Part shown: positions 44,988-54,930 of the stretch, piece after piece
Numbering within the stretch: the first letter of the stretch is position 1
Layout of the letters: each line of letters starts with the position of its first letter
Assembly (NCBI RefSeq): GCF_000429465.1
Contig: NZ_AUBX01000010.1
Coordinates: 620,001 to 684,000 of the forward strand
Source: Algoriphagus vanfongensis DSM 17529
Lineage (GTDB): Bacteria > Bacteroidota > Bacteroidia > Cytophagales > Cyclobacteriaceae
Length of the DNA stretch: 64,000 nt
Direction: 5' to 3'
Position numbers and translations under genes: made by a program
The notes under the pieces: model-generated
What the model was told of the DNA's origin: nothing
Databases searched by the model: none
What the model saw: the letters and a program-made list of their open reading frames with translations, nothing else

Positions 44988-45764
44988 TTACTTCTTCCAA
45001 AGCACATAAAACAAATCCAACCCCTCTTCAGGATCCTCCACTAACGGAAAATCTTCATGGGTAATCTGAGTCACCGAATCCCCTTCCTGCTGATGAAGTT
45101 TGTTTCTATTCATCCGATTGAGGATCTCATAAGGCATTCTCAGGATCCAATTGGGTAGCTTATGCTGCAAGTCGAAGATGTCAAAACGCATGATCTTCTG
45201 AACAGACTTGCGGTTGGCTTCGTGGTAGTCCCATACTTTTTGATTTCCTCCGATTCCTTTGGCCTCCACCTGATCAAAAATCCCGGCAGCCAAGTCTATT
45301 AATTGCTGAGGAATATACTCTCTGATATGCCAAGGATTGCGGGAAAGTGTATGCGTATTATTCGGAGTAGAAATGATCGCTTTCCCACCCGGCTTGAGCA
45401 TGCGGTATATTTCCTCGAGAAAAAGTCGGTCATTCTCGATATGCTCGATCACCTGAAAACTGACTATTGTATCATAGCTATTATCCGCAAAACCCGTAAA
45501 CGGAGGTATCACGGCCTGACGAAAATCTACTTTTGGAAATTTAGCTTGCAAGCTGGCTATCACCTCCCCGATCTTATCTATCCCGACATAGCTGTCAGCC
45601 AGAGGTAACAGTGTTTCCACTCCTCTTCCCTCTCCACAGCCGATTTCGAGCAAATCTCCCTGAATCCAAGGCTTGGCTGCAATGTATGCTTTGAGTAGTC
45701 GTTGATGAATAGGATTGTCGCTGACCAACTTGTCCGAGGCGATTTCCGTTGTATAGGTAGCCAT
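44988..45764 (-). CDS. Class I SAM-dependent methyltransferase
   Basis: 258 residues. Motif I LLEIGCGEGRGVETLL, acidic residue in YVGIDKIGE, motif II SYDTIVSFQVIEHIEND and motif III LKPGGKAIISTPN identify the UbiE/COQ5-like fold. Substrate unknown; small molecule or glycan. Divergent from the GWxTD gene with about 60 bp between. Confidence 0.85.
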   Translation of the reverse strand: MATYTTEIASDKLVSDNPIHQRLLKAYIAAKPWIQGDLLEIGCGEGRGVETLLPLADSYVGIDKIGEVIASLQAKFPKVDFRQAVIPPFTGFADNSYDTIVSFQVIEHIENDRLFLEEIYRMLKPGGKAIISTPNNTHTLSRNPWHIREYIPQQLIDLAAGIFDQVEAKGIGGNQKVWDYHEANRKSVQKIMRFDIFDLQHKLPNWILRMPYEILNRMNRNKLHQQEGDSVTQITHEDFPLVEDPEEGLDLFYVLWKK

Positions 45765-45825
45765 GTAAAATTTTACTATTTTGGCAAAAGTAAGGTTAAT
45801 TTTTAAAACCAGAGATCAACACCCG

Positions 45826-47061
45826 ATGAAGCTTAAACCAATTCAGATTTTCTCATTTTTCACCCTTCTATTAATCACCACTTTTAGCTCGTTTGGGCAA
45901 ACTCAACTGCAAGACCTCAACCAGGCCTTACGCTATTCGCGCTACTCACGCTTGGCACTGAAAGTAATTCCAGTGAAAAAATCTGACAATCAATTTCTCG
46001 TCCAGCTCGTCGTGGAGAAAATTGAAGAACAGCCCAGTTTTGATACCTATAGTTTTTCTTACAATTTACTGAATAGCTATCAGGACGAAATCAATTCAGA
46101 CAACTCTGTACTTCTGACCGAAAACGACCTCAAAATAGACTCTGAGCGTCATTGGGTTTTCGAAAAAGAAATCAATCTTCCGGAAGGTCAAGAGCAAGCT
46201 ATTTTGCTTTTCTCTGCAATGGATACTCGCCAGGGCGACCCCTACTATTATCATGTAGATCTCAAAAGCCCGTTTGTATTTGATCTGCCGAGCTTTGGAG
46301 CCTATTATGCCAATAGTGTTCCTTTTGATCAAACTTACCTGACTACCGGAGAGGCCTTGCTATTCAAGTCTTCCAAAGGACCCAATTTGCATGGCTTCTA
46401 CTACCCCATCAATTTTGATGTTCCATACCCACCCATGGAAACAAAACCTGCCCCAGTGCCCAAGGAGGTCGAGGTACAGGACATAGGAGACTTTCTAGCC
46501 AATGTACCCAAAGAACTGGACCAGCAAGGCTATTACTTCTTTCAGCAAGATACCAGCGAGAGCACCGGACTACTGATCAAAACCACGCATGAGGCTTTTC
46601 CTAAAGTAAAAGACTGGGAAGAAATGGTCCAGATGGTGACGTACATTTCTACCAGAAAGGAGCACGAAGCACTCTTGATGGCTGAGAACAAAAAGAAAGC
46701 ACTAGATAACTATTGGATCAATCTGACCAGAAATCCAGATACGGCCCAAGACTTGATTCGAGAATATTTCCGGCAGGTAGAGTTTGCCAACCTACTCTTC
46801 ACAGATTTCAAAGAAGGCTGGAAAACTGACAAAGGCATGGTCTATATCGTCATGGGACCACCTCAGGAAGTTCACTTTTATTTGGATCGTGAGGTATGGA
46901 CTTATCAGGGATTGGATCAGAGTTCAAAAATTCGCTTTACCTTTGCACGGGTTAAGAATATACTCAACCCACATTATTATACACTGAACCGATCTCGGGC
47001 TTATCAGCCTGTCTGGTTTAAAAACATTTCCCAATGGAGAAGCGGAAGGATGGCTTTCTGA
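45826..47061 (+). CDS. GWxTD domain protein
   Basis: 411 residues; start gives a signal peptide (IFSFFTLLLITTFSSFGQ). The defining motif is FKEGWKTDKGMVYIVMGPP near residue 340, followed by WTYQGL and IRFTF. Bacteroidota GWxTD proteins are periplasmic and of unclear role, often near secretion/gliding genes. Overlaps the rlmB start by 28 bp, so both share one mRNA. Confidence 0.9.
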   Translation: MKLKPIQIFSFFTLLLITTFSSFGQTQLQDLNQALRYSRYSRLALKVIPVKKSDNQFLVQLVVEKIEEQPSFDTYSFSYNLLNSYQDEINSDNSVLLTENDLKIDSERHWVFEKEINLPEGQEQAILLFSAMDTRQGDPYYYHVDLKSPFVFDLPSFGAYYANSVPFDQTYLTTGEALLFKSSKGPNLHGFYYPINFDVPYPPMETKPAPVPKEVEVQDIGDFLANVPKELDQQGYYFFQQDTSESTGLLIKTTHEAFPKVKDWEEMVQMVTYISTRKEHEALLMAENKKKALDNYWINLTRNPDTAQDLIREYFRQVEFANLLFTDFKEGWKTDKGMVYIVMGPPQEVHFYLDREVWTYQGLDQSSKIRFTFARVKNILNPHYYTLNRSRAYQPVWFKNISQWRSGRMAF

Positions 47062-47810
47062 TCGAGCGCGGAGCTCAAGACAAAGATTTTATTTTCGGTA
47101 CCAGAGCTGTGATGGAGGCAATCCATGCTGGCAAAGAGATCGACAAAGTATTGGTACAAAAAGAACTGAACAATGACCTGATCAAGGAATTGCTCCAGCT
47201 TTGCAAATCCTCAGGCTTGCCCGTGGTACGCGTACCAGATGCCAAGCTCAACCGTATCACCCGTAAAAACCATCAAGGTGTCATAGCTCAAATGTCCTCC
47301 ATTGCCTATGCATCGCTGGACAACGTGATTGACAATTGCTTTGCTGTCGGCAAATCTCCCTTGATTTTGATTTTGGATCATATCACTGATGTGAGAAATT
47401 TCGGAGCGATCGCCAGAACAGCAGAGTGTGCCGGAGTAGATGCCATTGTAATCCCAGAGAAAGGAAGCGCCCAGATCAATTCGGATGCAATCAAAACCTC
47501 TGCCGGGGCATTGAATTTTCTCCCGGTAGTCCGTGTCAAAAATCTCTTTTACACCTGTCGGGATATCCAAAAAATGGGATTGACTCTTGTAGCAATTACG
47601 GAAAAAACCGAAAAAAGCATGTACGAGGCAGATTTTGGCAATCCGGTAGCTATGGTGATGGGATCAGAGGAAGATGGAATTTCTCAGGAAATCATGGGTA
47701 TCGTCGATGATAAAGTCAAAATCCCGATGTCAGGAAATATAGAAAGTCTCAATGTCTCCGTATCGGCCGGGGTGGCCATCTACGAAGCCATCAGACAGAG
47801 AAAAGCATAA
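47034..47810 (+). CDS. rlmB: 23S rRNA (guanosine-2'-O)-methyltransferase RlmB
   Basis: 258-residue SPOUT enzyme methylating a G in the peptidyl-transferase region of 23S rRNA. An N-terminal RNA-binding domain (FIFGTRAVMEAIHAG) precedes the TrmH-like domain: DHITDVRNFGAIARTAE, VMGSEEDGIS and IPMSGNIESLNVSVSAGVA, the knotted SAM site. The 28-bp overlap with the GWxTD gene is unusual between such unrelated functions. Confidence 0.95.
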   Translation: MEKRKDGFLIERGAQDKDFIFGTRAVMEAIHAGKEIDKVLVQKELNNDLIKELLQLCKSSGLPVVRVPDAKLNRITRKNHQGVIAQMSSIAYASLDNVIDNCFAVGKSPLILILDHITDVRNFGAIARTAECAGVDAIVIPEKGSAQINSDAIKTSAGALNFLPVVRVKNLFYTCRDIQKMGLTLVAITEKTEKSMYEADFGNPVAMVMGSEEDGISQEIMGIVDDKVKIPMSGNIESLNVSVSAGVAIYEAIRQRKA

Positions 47811-47816
47811 AACAAA

Positions 47817-47848
47817 AGAGGACTTCAAACGAAGTCCTCTCCTTTTTT
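47817..47848. terminator. Intrinsic terminator of rlmB, overlapping the manC end
   Basis: AGAGGACTTC pairs perfectly with GAAGTCCTCT around loop AAAC, followed by CCTTTTTT. The right arm is also codons of the manC tail on the other strand. Confidence 0.88.
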
Positions 47849-48898
47849 ACGGGCATTTGAGACAAAGTCTCTAAATTTCTTTTCCCCATCGATGGGACAG
47901 ATGAGTAGCACATTCTCGTTTTCATTGACTAGGTAGCCTTTGAGTCCTTCTACCACCACGAGTTTGTCACTATCCGTACGGATAAAACTATCCTCCGTAT
48001 CATATAGGATTGCGTTAGCCTCCACCACGTTATTGTCTTTGTCTTTGGATCGCAACTCGTGGAGACTATTCCAGGAGCCCAAATCAGACCAGCCAAACTC
48101 ACCTAATATCACAAATACATCATTGGATTTTTCCATCAATCCATAATCTATAGAGATACTTTTGACTTGCAGATAGGCTTTGGCCACAAAATCTGTCTCC
48201 GTCTCTTGTCCAAAGGCATCACGTCCCTCATCAAAAATCTCGGCAATATCTGACATATGAAGGCGAAGTGCGCTGAGAAGACTGCTACATTTCCAGACAA
48301 ACATCCCTGAGTTCCAAACAAAATCTCCGCTTTCCAAAAAGGTCTTTGCAAGCTTGATATTGGGTTTTTCGGTAAATGTCTTCACTTTCAAGGCATCATC
48401 TCGATCTCCTTCAAGGTATTGGATATAGCCGTAGCCTGTCTCAGGTCTATTGGGCTGAATCCCCAAAGTGATCAGACGCTTGTCCACCTGTGCCGCGACG
48501 ACCGCCTTCTGGATCGTCTGCAAAAATTTCTTTTCCTGCAAAATCAGATGATCTGCAGGTGTCACGATCATGGTTGCATCAGGATCGATGGACTGGATTT
48601 TATAGCCAGCATAGGCGATGCAGGTGGCGGTGTTTTTCCTGTTGGGTTCGGATAGGATCTGATGGTCCTCCAATTCGGGAAGTTGCTCTTTGACGATATC
48701 TACATATTTTTTATATGTGATCACAAAAAACTGATCTACCTCAGCGATTTCTCTAAACCTGTCATAGGTCATTTGAAGAAGAGATCTTCCCGTCCCCAAA
48801 ATATCCAAAAACTGCTTAGGCTTTTTCCTCCTGCTATAGGGCCAAAATCGGGATCCAATCCCTCCGGCCATGATGATGATATAGGGTTTATTGGGCAT
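47825..48898 (-). CDS. manC: Mannose-1-phosphate guanylyltransferase
   Basis: 357 residues forming GDP-mannose. Nucleotidyltransferase signature MAGGIGSRFWPYSRRKKPKQFLDI at the start, VTPADHL and FTEKPN later; no isomerase domain. GDP-mannose would supply glycan and fucose pathways. Located 6 bp after the kdsD gene on the same strand, so they are likely cotranscribed. Its last codons form one arm of the rlmB terminator. Confidence 0.94.
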   Translation of the reverse strand: MPNKPYIIIMAGGIGSRFWPYSRRKKPKQFLDILGTGRSLLQMTYDRFREIAEVDQFFVITYKKYVDIVKEQLPELEDHQILSEPNRKNTATCIAYAGYKIQSIDPDATMIVTPADHLILQEKKFLQTIQKAVVAAQVDKRLITLGIQPNRPETGYGYIQYLEGDRDDALKVKTFTEKPNIKLAKTFLESGDFVWNSGMFVWKCSSLLSALRLHMSDIAEIFDEGRDAFGQETETDFVAKAYLQVKSISIDYGLMEKSNDVFVILGEFGWSDLGSWNSLHELRSKDKDNNVVEANAILYDTEDSFIRTDSDKLVVVEGLKGYLVNENENVLLICPIDGEKKFRDFVSNARKKGEDFV

Positions 48899-48904
48899 AA
48901 AAAA

Positions 48905-49870
48905 TCAAACGATTCCTTCTTTCATTAATTCATGAATATGGATAAAACCTGCGATTTTTTCTCCATCCATCGCCACCAGCTGTGTTATATTGTGATTGCG
49001 CATCATATTCAGGGCACGAATGGCAAATTCATCCTTAGAAATCGTCTTCGGATGACGTGTCATGATCTCTCCTGCAGTGATGTGAGCGATATTGAGAGAC
49101 TTTTGAAGCATCCTTCGCAAATCCCCATCGGTAATGATTCCTACCAGATTCTCATCTTCATTGATGACTGAGGTAGCTCCTAGCCTTTTCCCCGAAATCT
49201 CCAAAATCACTTCTGCTAGTCCTGCTCCAGATGATACTACCGGAATATCTCCACTGAGCAGGTCCGACACCCGGAGATAAAGTTGCTTACCTAACGATCC
49301 CCCTGGATGGTACATGGCAAAATCATCCGGCGTAAATCCCCTGGCTTCCAAAAGGCAAACTGCCAGAGCATCTCCAAGCGCCAGATGTGCAGTAGTACTG
49401 GTGGTAGGAGCAAGATTGTTGGGGCAGGCTTCTTCTCCTATAGTCGCATTGAGGACAAAATCCGCCTGCTCGGCCAGATAGCTTTGCGTATTGCTGACCA
49501 AAGCGACTAGCGAGGATCCTCTTTTCTTCAAGAGAGGTACCAATACCTTAATTTCAGGCGTATTGCCGCTTTTGGAGATACAAATTACCACATCCTCATC
49601 CTGAATCATCCCAAGATCACCGTGAATCGCATCTGCAGCATGCATGAATAATGCCGGCGTCCCAGTAGAGTTCAGCGTGGCCACGATCTTACTGGCGATC
49701 AGTCCACTTTTGCCTACTCCCGTGATGACCACCCGTCCTTTGGAGGCCAAAATCCGCTCCACACAGGCCTCAAAATCTCCGTCCAAATAATCAATCAGCT
49801 GAATAATTGCATCTGCTTCATTTTGCAATACACGAGCCGCTGTATTCTTAATATTTTTAGCTAAATTCAA
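48905..49870 (-). CDS. kdsD: Arabinose-5-phosphate isomerase (KdsD/KpsF family)
   Basis: 321 residues interconverting ribulose- and arabinose-5-phosphate for Kdo synthesis. SIS domain (GVGKSGLIASKIVATLNSTG, SKSGNTPE) in the first 200 residues, then two CBS domains (TSVINEDENLVGIITDGDLRR and TISKDEFAIRALNMM). Pairs with manC downstream. Divergent from recQ with two overlapping-face promoters. Confidence 0.92.
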   Translation of the reverse strand: MNLAKNIKNTAARVLQNEADAIIQLIDYLDGDFEACVERILASKGRVVITGVGKSGLIASKIVATLNSTGTPALFMHAADAIHGDLGMIQDEDVVICISKSGNTPEIKVLVPLLKKRGSSLVALVSNTQSYLAEQADFVLNATIGEEACPNNLAPTTSTTAHLALGDALAVCLLEARGFTPDDFAMYHPGGSLGKQLYLRVSDLLSGDIPVVSSGAGLAEVILEISGKRLGATSVINEDENLVGIITDGDLRRMLQKSLNIAHITAGEIMTRHPKTISKDEFAIRALNMMRNHNITQLVAMDGEKIAGFIHIHELMKEGIV

Positions 49871-49889
49871 TTTTACCTGCGTTAATCAC

Positions 49890-49907
49890 TAATTTTGTAC
49901 AAAGGTA
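49890..49907. promoter_or_regulatory. Divergent -7 elements for recQ and kdsD
   Basis: TAATTTTG on the plus strand (49890-49897, recQ) and TACCTTTG on the minus strand (49907-49900, kdsD) are both exact TAnnTTTG matches only two bases apart. The two polymerases would compete for the same DNA. Neither has an obvious -33 TTTG. Confidence 0.45.
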
Positions 49908-49964
49908 TAAAAGTAATCAATCATTCCTGTACGCAGCTTTACATACCCTTAAAGCCTTGTCCAA

Positions 49965-52145
49965 GTGGAAGAAAAAGTAAAAGCAGACCTCAAGCAAATT
50001 TTCGGTTTTAGTCAGTTTAGGGGAAATCAAGAACCTATAGTCGACAACCTGCTCAACCAGCGCAACACCTTTGTGATCATGCCCACCGGAGCAGGCAAAT
50101 CGCTTTGCTACCAGCTTCCAGCCGTGGTCAAAGAGGGAACCGCCATCGTCATATCGCCTTTGATCGCTCTGATGAAAAATCAGGTAGATCAACTCAAAGC
50201 TATCGGAATCAATGCACATTTTCTGAACTCTACCCTTTCCAAATCGGAATCCAATCGGGTCAAATCAGAAGTGCTCAAGAAAAAAACCAAGCTCCTCTAT
50301 GTGGCTCCAGAGTCACTGACCAAAGAGGAAAACATTACCTTTCTCAAAGAAGCTCAGCTCAGTTTTGTAGCTATAGATGAAGCCCATTGTATCTCTGAAT
50401 GGGGACATGATTTCAGACCTGAGTATCGGAAAATCAAAACCATCGTGGCCCAGATAGCGCCCAACTTGCCTATCATCGCCCTTACGGCTACTGCCACGCC
50501 CAAGGTCCAGCAGGACATTCAGCGCAACTTACAGATGGAGGAAGCGGACTTATTCAAGTCTTCTTTCAACCGCACCAATCTATTCTATGAGGTTCGGCCC
50601 AAAGTCAAGAACGAGTCCAAAAAACATCTTATCAAGTTTATCAAGGCTCATAAAGGTAAATCCGGGATCATCTACTGTCTTAGCAGAAAAAAAGTAGAGG
50701 AAATCGCCGATCTGCTTAAGGTCAATCAAATCAATGCGGCTCCCTACCATGCAGGCTTGGAATCAGCCACCCGGATCAAAAATCAGGACGATTTTCTGAA
50801 TGAAGAAGTCGATGTGATTGTTGCCACTATTGCATTTGGGATGGGGATAGACAAGCCAGATGTTCGGTATGTCATTCACTATGATGTACCTAAATCTCTG
50901 GAAGGATACTACCAAGAGACAGGCCGGGCGGGAAGAGACGGTCTCGAAGGCCACTGTCTGATGTTTTACAAGTACGAAGACATCATCAAACTCGATAAAT
51001 TTAACAAAGACAAAGCCGTCACAGAGCGGGAAAATGCCAAAATCCTGCTTCAGGAAATGGCCGCCTACTCAGAGACCGGTGTTTGCCGAAGAAAATTTAT
51101 CCTGAATTATTTTGGTGAAACTCTGGATGAAGACTGTGGCTTCTGTGACAACTGCAAGCGGCAACGGGAGACCTACGAAGGGATGGACTTGCTCACTTTG
51201 GCACTGAAAACCACCAAGCTGACCAATGAACGCTTTGGGCTGGAGCATCTAGTCAAAGTGCTGATAGGAGAAGTCACTGATTATGTTTCCAGCTATAAAC
51301 ATGACGAACTTGAAGTATTTGCCCGTGGCAATGAGCATCCGGAAAAGCTGTGGACTTCGGTTTTCCGTCAGGCCCTGGTCATGCACCTGCTGGAGAAAGA
51401 CATCGAAAACTATGGAGTTTTAAAAATCACTCCTAAAGGGCACTCCTTTTTGGAACAGCCCTATTCTGTGGATTTGTATGCAGATCATGATTTTGAAAAG
51501 GAACTGCTGAATGAGCAGCCTGAAGTAGAGGTCAATTCCGGCGGAGTGGCATATGATGAAAAGCTCTTTGAACTGCTCAAGGCAGAAAGGAAAAAGGTAG
51601 CCAGATCCAAGGGACTTCCCCCCTATGTCATATTCCAAGATCCTTCTTTGGAAGAAATGGCGACTGTCTACCCTACTACTCGGGATGAATTAGCGCAGAT
51701 TAACGGCGTGGGAATGGGAAAAGTGGCTAAATTTGGCTCTCCATTCCTCAAACTGATCGCTAACTATGTCGAGGAAAACGAAATAGAAACGGCTTCGGAT
51801 GTGGTCGTCAAGACTGCGGGGGCACGCTCCAAGGTCAAAATATCCATCATCCAGCAGATTGACCGCAAAATCGACCTGGATGAAATAGCCGAAAATTTGA
51901 ATATCAGTATGGCTGAGCTGCTTCAGGAAATTGAGCAGATCACCTACAGCGGAACAAAACTAAACATCGATTACTACATTCAGCATATCATGGATGAGGA
52001 GCGTGAGGATATACTCCATGATTATTTTATGACTGCAGAAAGCGATAATATCAAGCTAGCTCTTGATGAACTCGAAGATGAGGACTTTGCGGAGGATGAA
52101 CTCAGAGTCTATCGAATCAAGTTTATCTCCGAGCATGCCAATTAA
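49965..52145 (+). CDS. recQ: ATP-dependent DNA helicase RecQ
   Basis: 726 residues starting at GTG. Helicase core: GAGKSLCYQLP (Walker A), DEAHCISEWGHDFRPEY, QETGRAGRDG. RecQ zinc site with CRRKFILNYFGE and CGFCDNCK, winged-helix region (about 400-520), HRDC domain (YPTTRDELAQINGVGMGK) and an acidic C-terminal tail usual in Bacteroidota. Maintains recombination and fork stability. Confidence 0.96.
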   Translation: MEEKVKADLKQIFGFSQFRGNQEPIVDNLLNQRNTFVIMPTGAGKSLCYQLPAVVKEGTAIVISPLIALMKNQVDQLKAIGINAHFLNSTLSKSESNRVKSEVLKKKTKLLYVAPESLTKEENITFLKEAQLSFVAIDEAHCISEWGHDFRPEYRKIKTIVAQIAPNLPIIALTATATPKVQQDIQRNLQMEEADLFKSSFNRTNLFYEVRPKVKNESKKHLIKFIKAHKGKSGIIYCLSRKKVEEIADLLKVNQINAAPYHAGLESATRIKNQDDFLNEEVDVIVATIAFGMGIDKPDVRYVIHYDVPKSLEGYYQETGRAGRDGLEGHCLMFYKYEDIIKLDKFNKDKAVTERENAKILLQEMAAYSETGVCRRKFILNYFGETLDEDCGFCDNCKRQRETYEGMDLLTLALKTTKLTNERFGLEHLVKVLIGEVTDYVSSYKHDELEVFARGNEHPEKLWTSVFRQALVMHLLEKDIENYGVLKITPKGHSFLEQPYSVDLYADHDFEKELLNEQPEVEVNSGGVAYDEKLFELLKAERKKVARSKGLPPYVIFQDPSLEEMATVYPTTRDELAQINGVGMGKVAKFGSPFLKLIANYVEENEIETASDVVVKTAGARSKVKISIIQQIDRKIDLDEIAENLNISMAELLQEIEQITYSGTKLNIDYYIQHIMDEEREDILHDYFMTAESDNIKLALDELEDEDFAEDELRVYRIKFISEHAN

Positions 52146-52160
52146 AAAAGACTTAATTCA

Positions 52161-53450
52161 ATGAATATACTCTTATTGGGAAGCGGAGGCCGCGAGCACG
52201 CCTTTGCATGGAAAATCGTACAAAGCCCAAAATGTGACAATCTCTACGTAGCGCCTGGTAATGCGGGTACCGCTACTATAGCTACCAATCTACCTATCGC
52301 AGTCACCGATTTTGCAGCTATCAAAACTTGCATTCTTGAGAAACACATCGACTTGGTCGTAGTAGGACCTGAAGAGCCTTTGGTCAAAGGTTTGGTAGAT
52401 TTCCTAGGCACAGAAGAAGAGACTAAAAACACTCCGATCGTGGGCCCATCTCAATTGGGAGCCACGCTGGAAGGTAGCAAGGACTTTTCCAAGCGCTTTA
52501 TGCAGCGCAATGAAGTTCCTACAGCTGCCTACGAAACTTTTGATGCCAATCAACTTGAAGAAGGTCTTGCCTATCTGGAAAAGCAATCCTTGCCCATCGT
52601 ACTCAAAGCAGATGGATTGGCAGCCGGAAAAGGTGTTTTGATCTGTGAAACGCTAGAAGATGCTAAAGCTTCTCTTAAAGAAATGCTTTTAGATCAAAAA
52701 TTTGGAGACGCTTCCTCCAAGGTGGTCATCGAGGAATTTTTGACAGGAATCGAGCTATCGGTTTTTGTAGCCACAGATGGCAAAAGCTATAAAATCCTTC
52801 CAGAAGCCAAAGATTACAAGCGAATCGGAGAAGGTGACACCGGGCTGAATACTGGAGGGATGGGAGCAGTGACACCTGTCATTTTTGCGGATGAATCTTT
52901 CATGCAAAAAGTGGAAGAGAAAATCGTCCAACCTACGGTAGCGGGATTGGCTGCTGAGGACATTCCTTACAAAGGATTTCTATTCATCGGACTGATGAAT
53001 AAAAATGGTGAGCCCTACGTCATCGAATACAATGTGCGTATGGGAGATCCTGAGACCGAAGCTGTTTTACCACGAATTGAAAGTGACTTCCTAGACCTTC
53101 TTTGGGCCATTGCCACAGGATCATTGAAGGATTACGAGCTCACACTCTCTTCGGATTATGCCACCACAGTGGTGATGGTCAGTGGCGGCTATCCCGGTTC
53201 CTATGAGAAGGGATTTGAGATTTCTCTCCCTGAATCTGTGAAAAACGCCACCATCTTTCATGCCGGGACCGCTTTCAATGAGACTGGAACCGTAGTCAAT
53301 CAGGGAGGCCGGGTCATCGCTGTGACTGGTCGTGGCAAGGATTTGGAGACCTCTCTCAAAAACACTTTTGAAGTGGTCGAGCAGATCCATTGGGACAAGT
53401 CCTACTATCGAAAAGATATAGGGCAGGATATCTTGAAATTGATCAAATAA
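52161..53450 (+). CDS. purD: Phosphoribosylamine-glycine ligase
   Basis: 429-residue ATP-grasp enzyme making GAR in purine synthesis. GSGGREHAFAWK at the N-terminus, ATP-grasp KADGLAAGKGVLI near 150, GLNTGGMGA and YNVRMGDPETEAVLPR for metal binding. Follows recQ by 15 bp, so it is likely read through from it. Confidence 0.96.
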   Translation: MNILLLGSGGREHAFAWKIVQSPKCDNLYVAPGNAGTATIATNLPIAVTDFAAIKTCILEKHIDLVVVGPEEPLVKGLVDFLGTEEETKNTPIVGPSQLGATLEGSKDFSKRFMQRNEVPTAAYETFDANQLEEGLAYLEKQSLPIVLKADGLAAGKGVLICETLEDAKASLKEMLLDQKFGDASSKVVIEEFLTGIELSVFVATDGKSYKILPEAKDYKRIGEGDTGLNTGGMGAVTPVIFADESFMQKVEEKIVQPTVAGLAAEDIPYKGFLFIGLMNKNGEPYVIEYNVRMGDPETEAVLPRIESDFLDLLWAIATGSLKDYELTLSSDYATTVVMVSGGYPGSYEKGFEISLPESVKNATIFHAGTAFNETGTVVNQGGRVIAVTGRGKDLETSLKNTFEVVEQIHWDKSYYRKDIGQDILKLIK

Positions 53451-53487
53451 ACCCAAAACTAATCAGGGTCATGCCCTGTCGATATAT

Positions 53488-54930
53488 ATGTCTGGATGTA
53501 GTAGCTGCTCCACCTCCACAGGAGGTACCGGAGGCTGCCAAAATAATGGCACTTGCGGCACGAGCGATTGTAATAAAATGAATTCATTTGATTGGTTGAC
53601 CCACATGGGCATACCACAGGTGGATAACTTTGACATTGTCGAAGTGAAATTCAAAGGAGGAAGAAAGGAATATTATCGCAATGTAGATTACCTTTCCCTC
53701 ACCACAGGAGACCCAGTCGTAGTCGATGTGCCAAGCGGCCATCACCTTGGCTATGTCTCACTGCAAGGCGAGCTAGTGAGGCTCCAAATGCAAAAAAGGA
53801 AAATCAGAGATGATGACAACATCCTGAGAATATACCGGATCGCCAATCAGAAAGATCTCGAAAAATGGGAAGAAGCCCGAAATCGCGAGATTCCGACGCT
53901 TTATAGATGCCGTCAGATCATCGATGAATTGGGACTGAAAATGAAACTTTCCGATATCGAGTTTCAGGCCGACAACTCCAAAGCCACATTTTTCTATTCC
54001 GCTGATGAGCGGGTGGATTTTCGTGAACTCATCAAGCTTTTGGCTGGAGAATTCCGAATTCGAGTAGAAATGCGTCAGATTTCACTTCGCCAAGAAGCTG
54101 GAAGACTGGGAGGTATCGGAGTCTGTGGACGGGAACTTTGCTGCTCCACTTGGCTCGTAGATTTCAAAAACGTAAGTACCTCAGCTGCCCGCTATCAAAA
54201 TCTTTCTCTGAATCCGGGGAAATTGAGTGGACAATGCGGCAGACTCAAGTGCTGTCTCAATTATGAGCTGGATACTTACATGGATGCCATCAAGGATATC
54301 CCGAGTATAGATCGACCGCTTCAGACTGAAGCCGGCAATGCCAAACTCCAGAAAACTGACATTTTTCGTAAGCTGATGTGGTTTAGCTACAACAATGACA
54401 ATGACTGGCATAGCATCTCCTGCGAGCGTGTCAAAGAAATCCAGCAGCTTAACTCCAAAGGAGTCAAAGTATTCAATCTCCAAGTGAATGAAGCATCAGA
54501 ATTGGAGGATTTGGCGGCACAATCCACAAGAGAATTGGAGCTTTTGGACCAAAAATTTGCTAAAAAGAAAAGAAAGAAAAAGCCGAGAAATAAACCTCGT
54601 GGCAATCAGCCAGCTGGCAACTCCCAACCTGCTTCCAATCAGGCAGCTCCTACCCAGGAGAGAAAGCCTAGACCAGAGAGAAGAAATGGGCCAGGAAAAC
54701 CATCTGGAGGACCTGCCAAAAGCGAAGGCAATCCGCAAGAAAATCGGAATCCTAGAAATAAGCGTAGGAAACCTAGAAATCCTCAGCAAGGCAAACCCAA
54801 CAATCCTCAGCAGCCCCAGTCTAAGGGAGGAAATGAGCAAAAACCAGCTCAACCGAAAAGAGAAGGAGGAAAGAAGAGATTTCCACCACGCAAAAATCAA
54901 AACTCCAACGACAAGCCTAACAATGAATAG
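53488..54930 (+). CDS. ricT: PSP1/RicT-type protein with Cys-rich head and basic tail
   Basis: 480 residues. The PSP1 domain (about 30-310) includes RVEMRQISLRQEAGRLGG, GVCGRELCCSTWL and GQCGRLKCCLNYEL, where the cysteines bind iron-sulfur in the RicAFT/YaaT family. A short N-terminal head has many Cys/Gly (GCSSCSTSTGG). The last 120 residues are Lys/Arg/Asn/Pro-rich, disordered, and probably bind RNA. Overlaps the gldH start by 8 bp. Confidence 0.87.
   Translation: MSGCSSCSTSTGGTGGCQNNGTCGTSDCNKMNSFDWLTHMGIPQVDNFDIVEVKFKGGRKEYYRNVDYLSLTTGDPVVVDVPSGHHLGYVSLQGELVRLQMQKRKIRDDDNILRIYRIANQKDLEKWEEARNREIPTLYRCRQIIDELGLKMKLSDIEFQADNSKATFFYSADERVDFRELIKLLAGEFRIRVEMRQISLRQEAGRLGGIGVCGRELCCSTWLVDFKNVSTSAARYQNLSLNPGKLSGQCGRLKCCLNYELDTYMDAIKDIPSIDRPLQTEAGNAKLQKTDIFRKLMWFSYNNDNDWHSISCERVKEIQQLNSKGVKVFNLQVNEASELEDLAAQSTRELELLDQKFAKKKRKKKPRNKPRGNQPAGNSQPASNQAAPTQERKPRPERRNGPGKPSGGPAKSEGNPQENRNPRNKRRKPRNPQQGKPNNPQQPQSKGGNEQKPAQPKREGGKKRFPPRKNQNSNDKPNNE

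Noticed and set aside
54488-54922. Long open frame upstream of and in frame with gldH
   Set aside because: It is the low-complexity basic tail of ricT read in another frame; GldH starts at the ATG before its lipobox signal.
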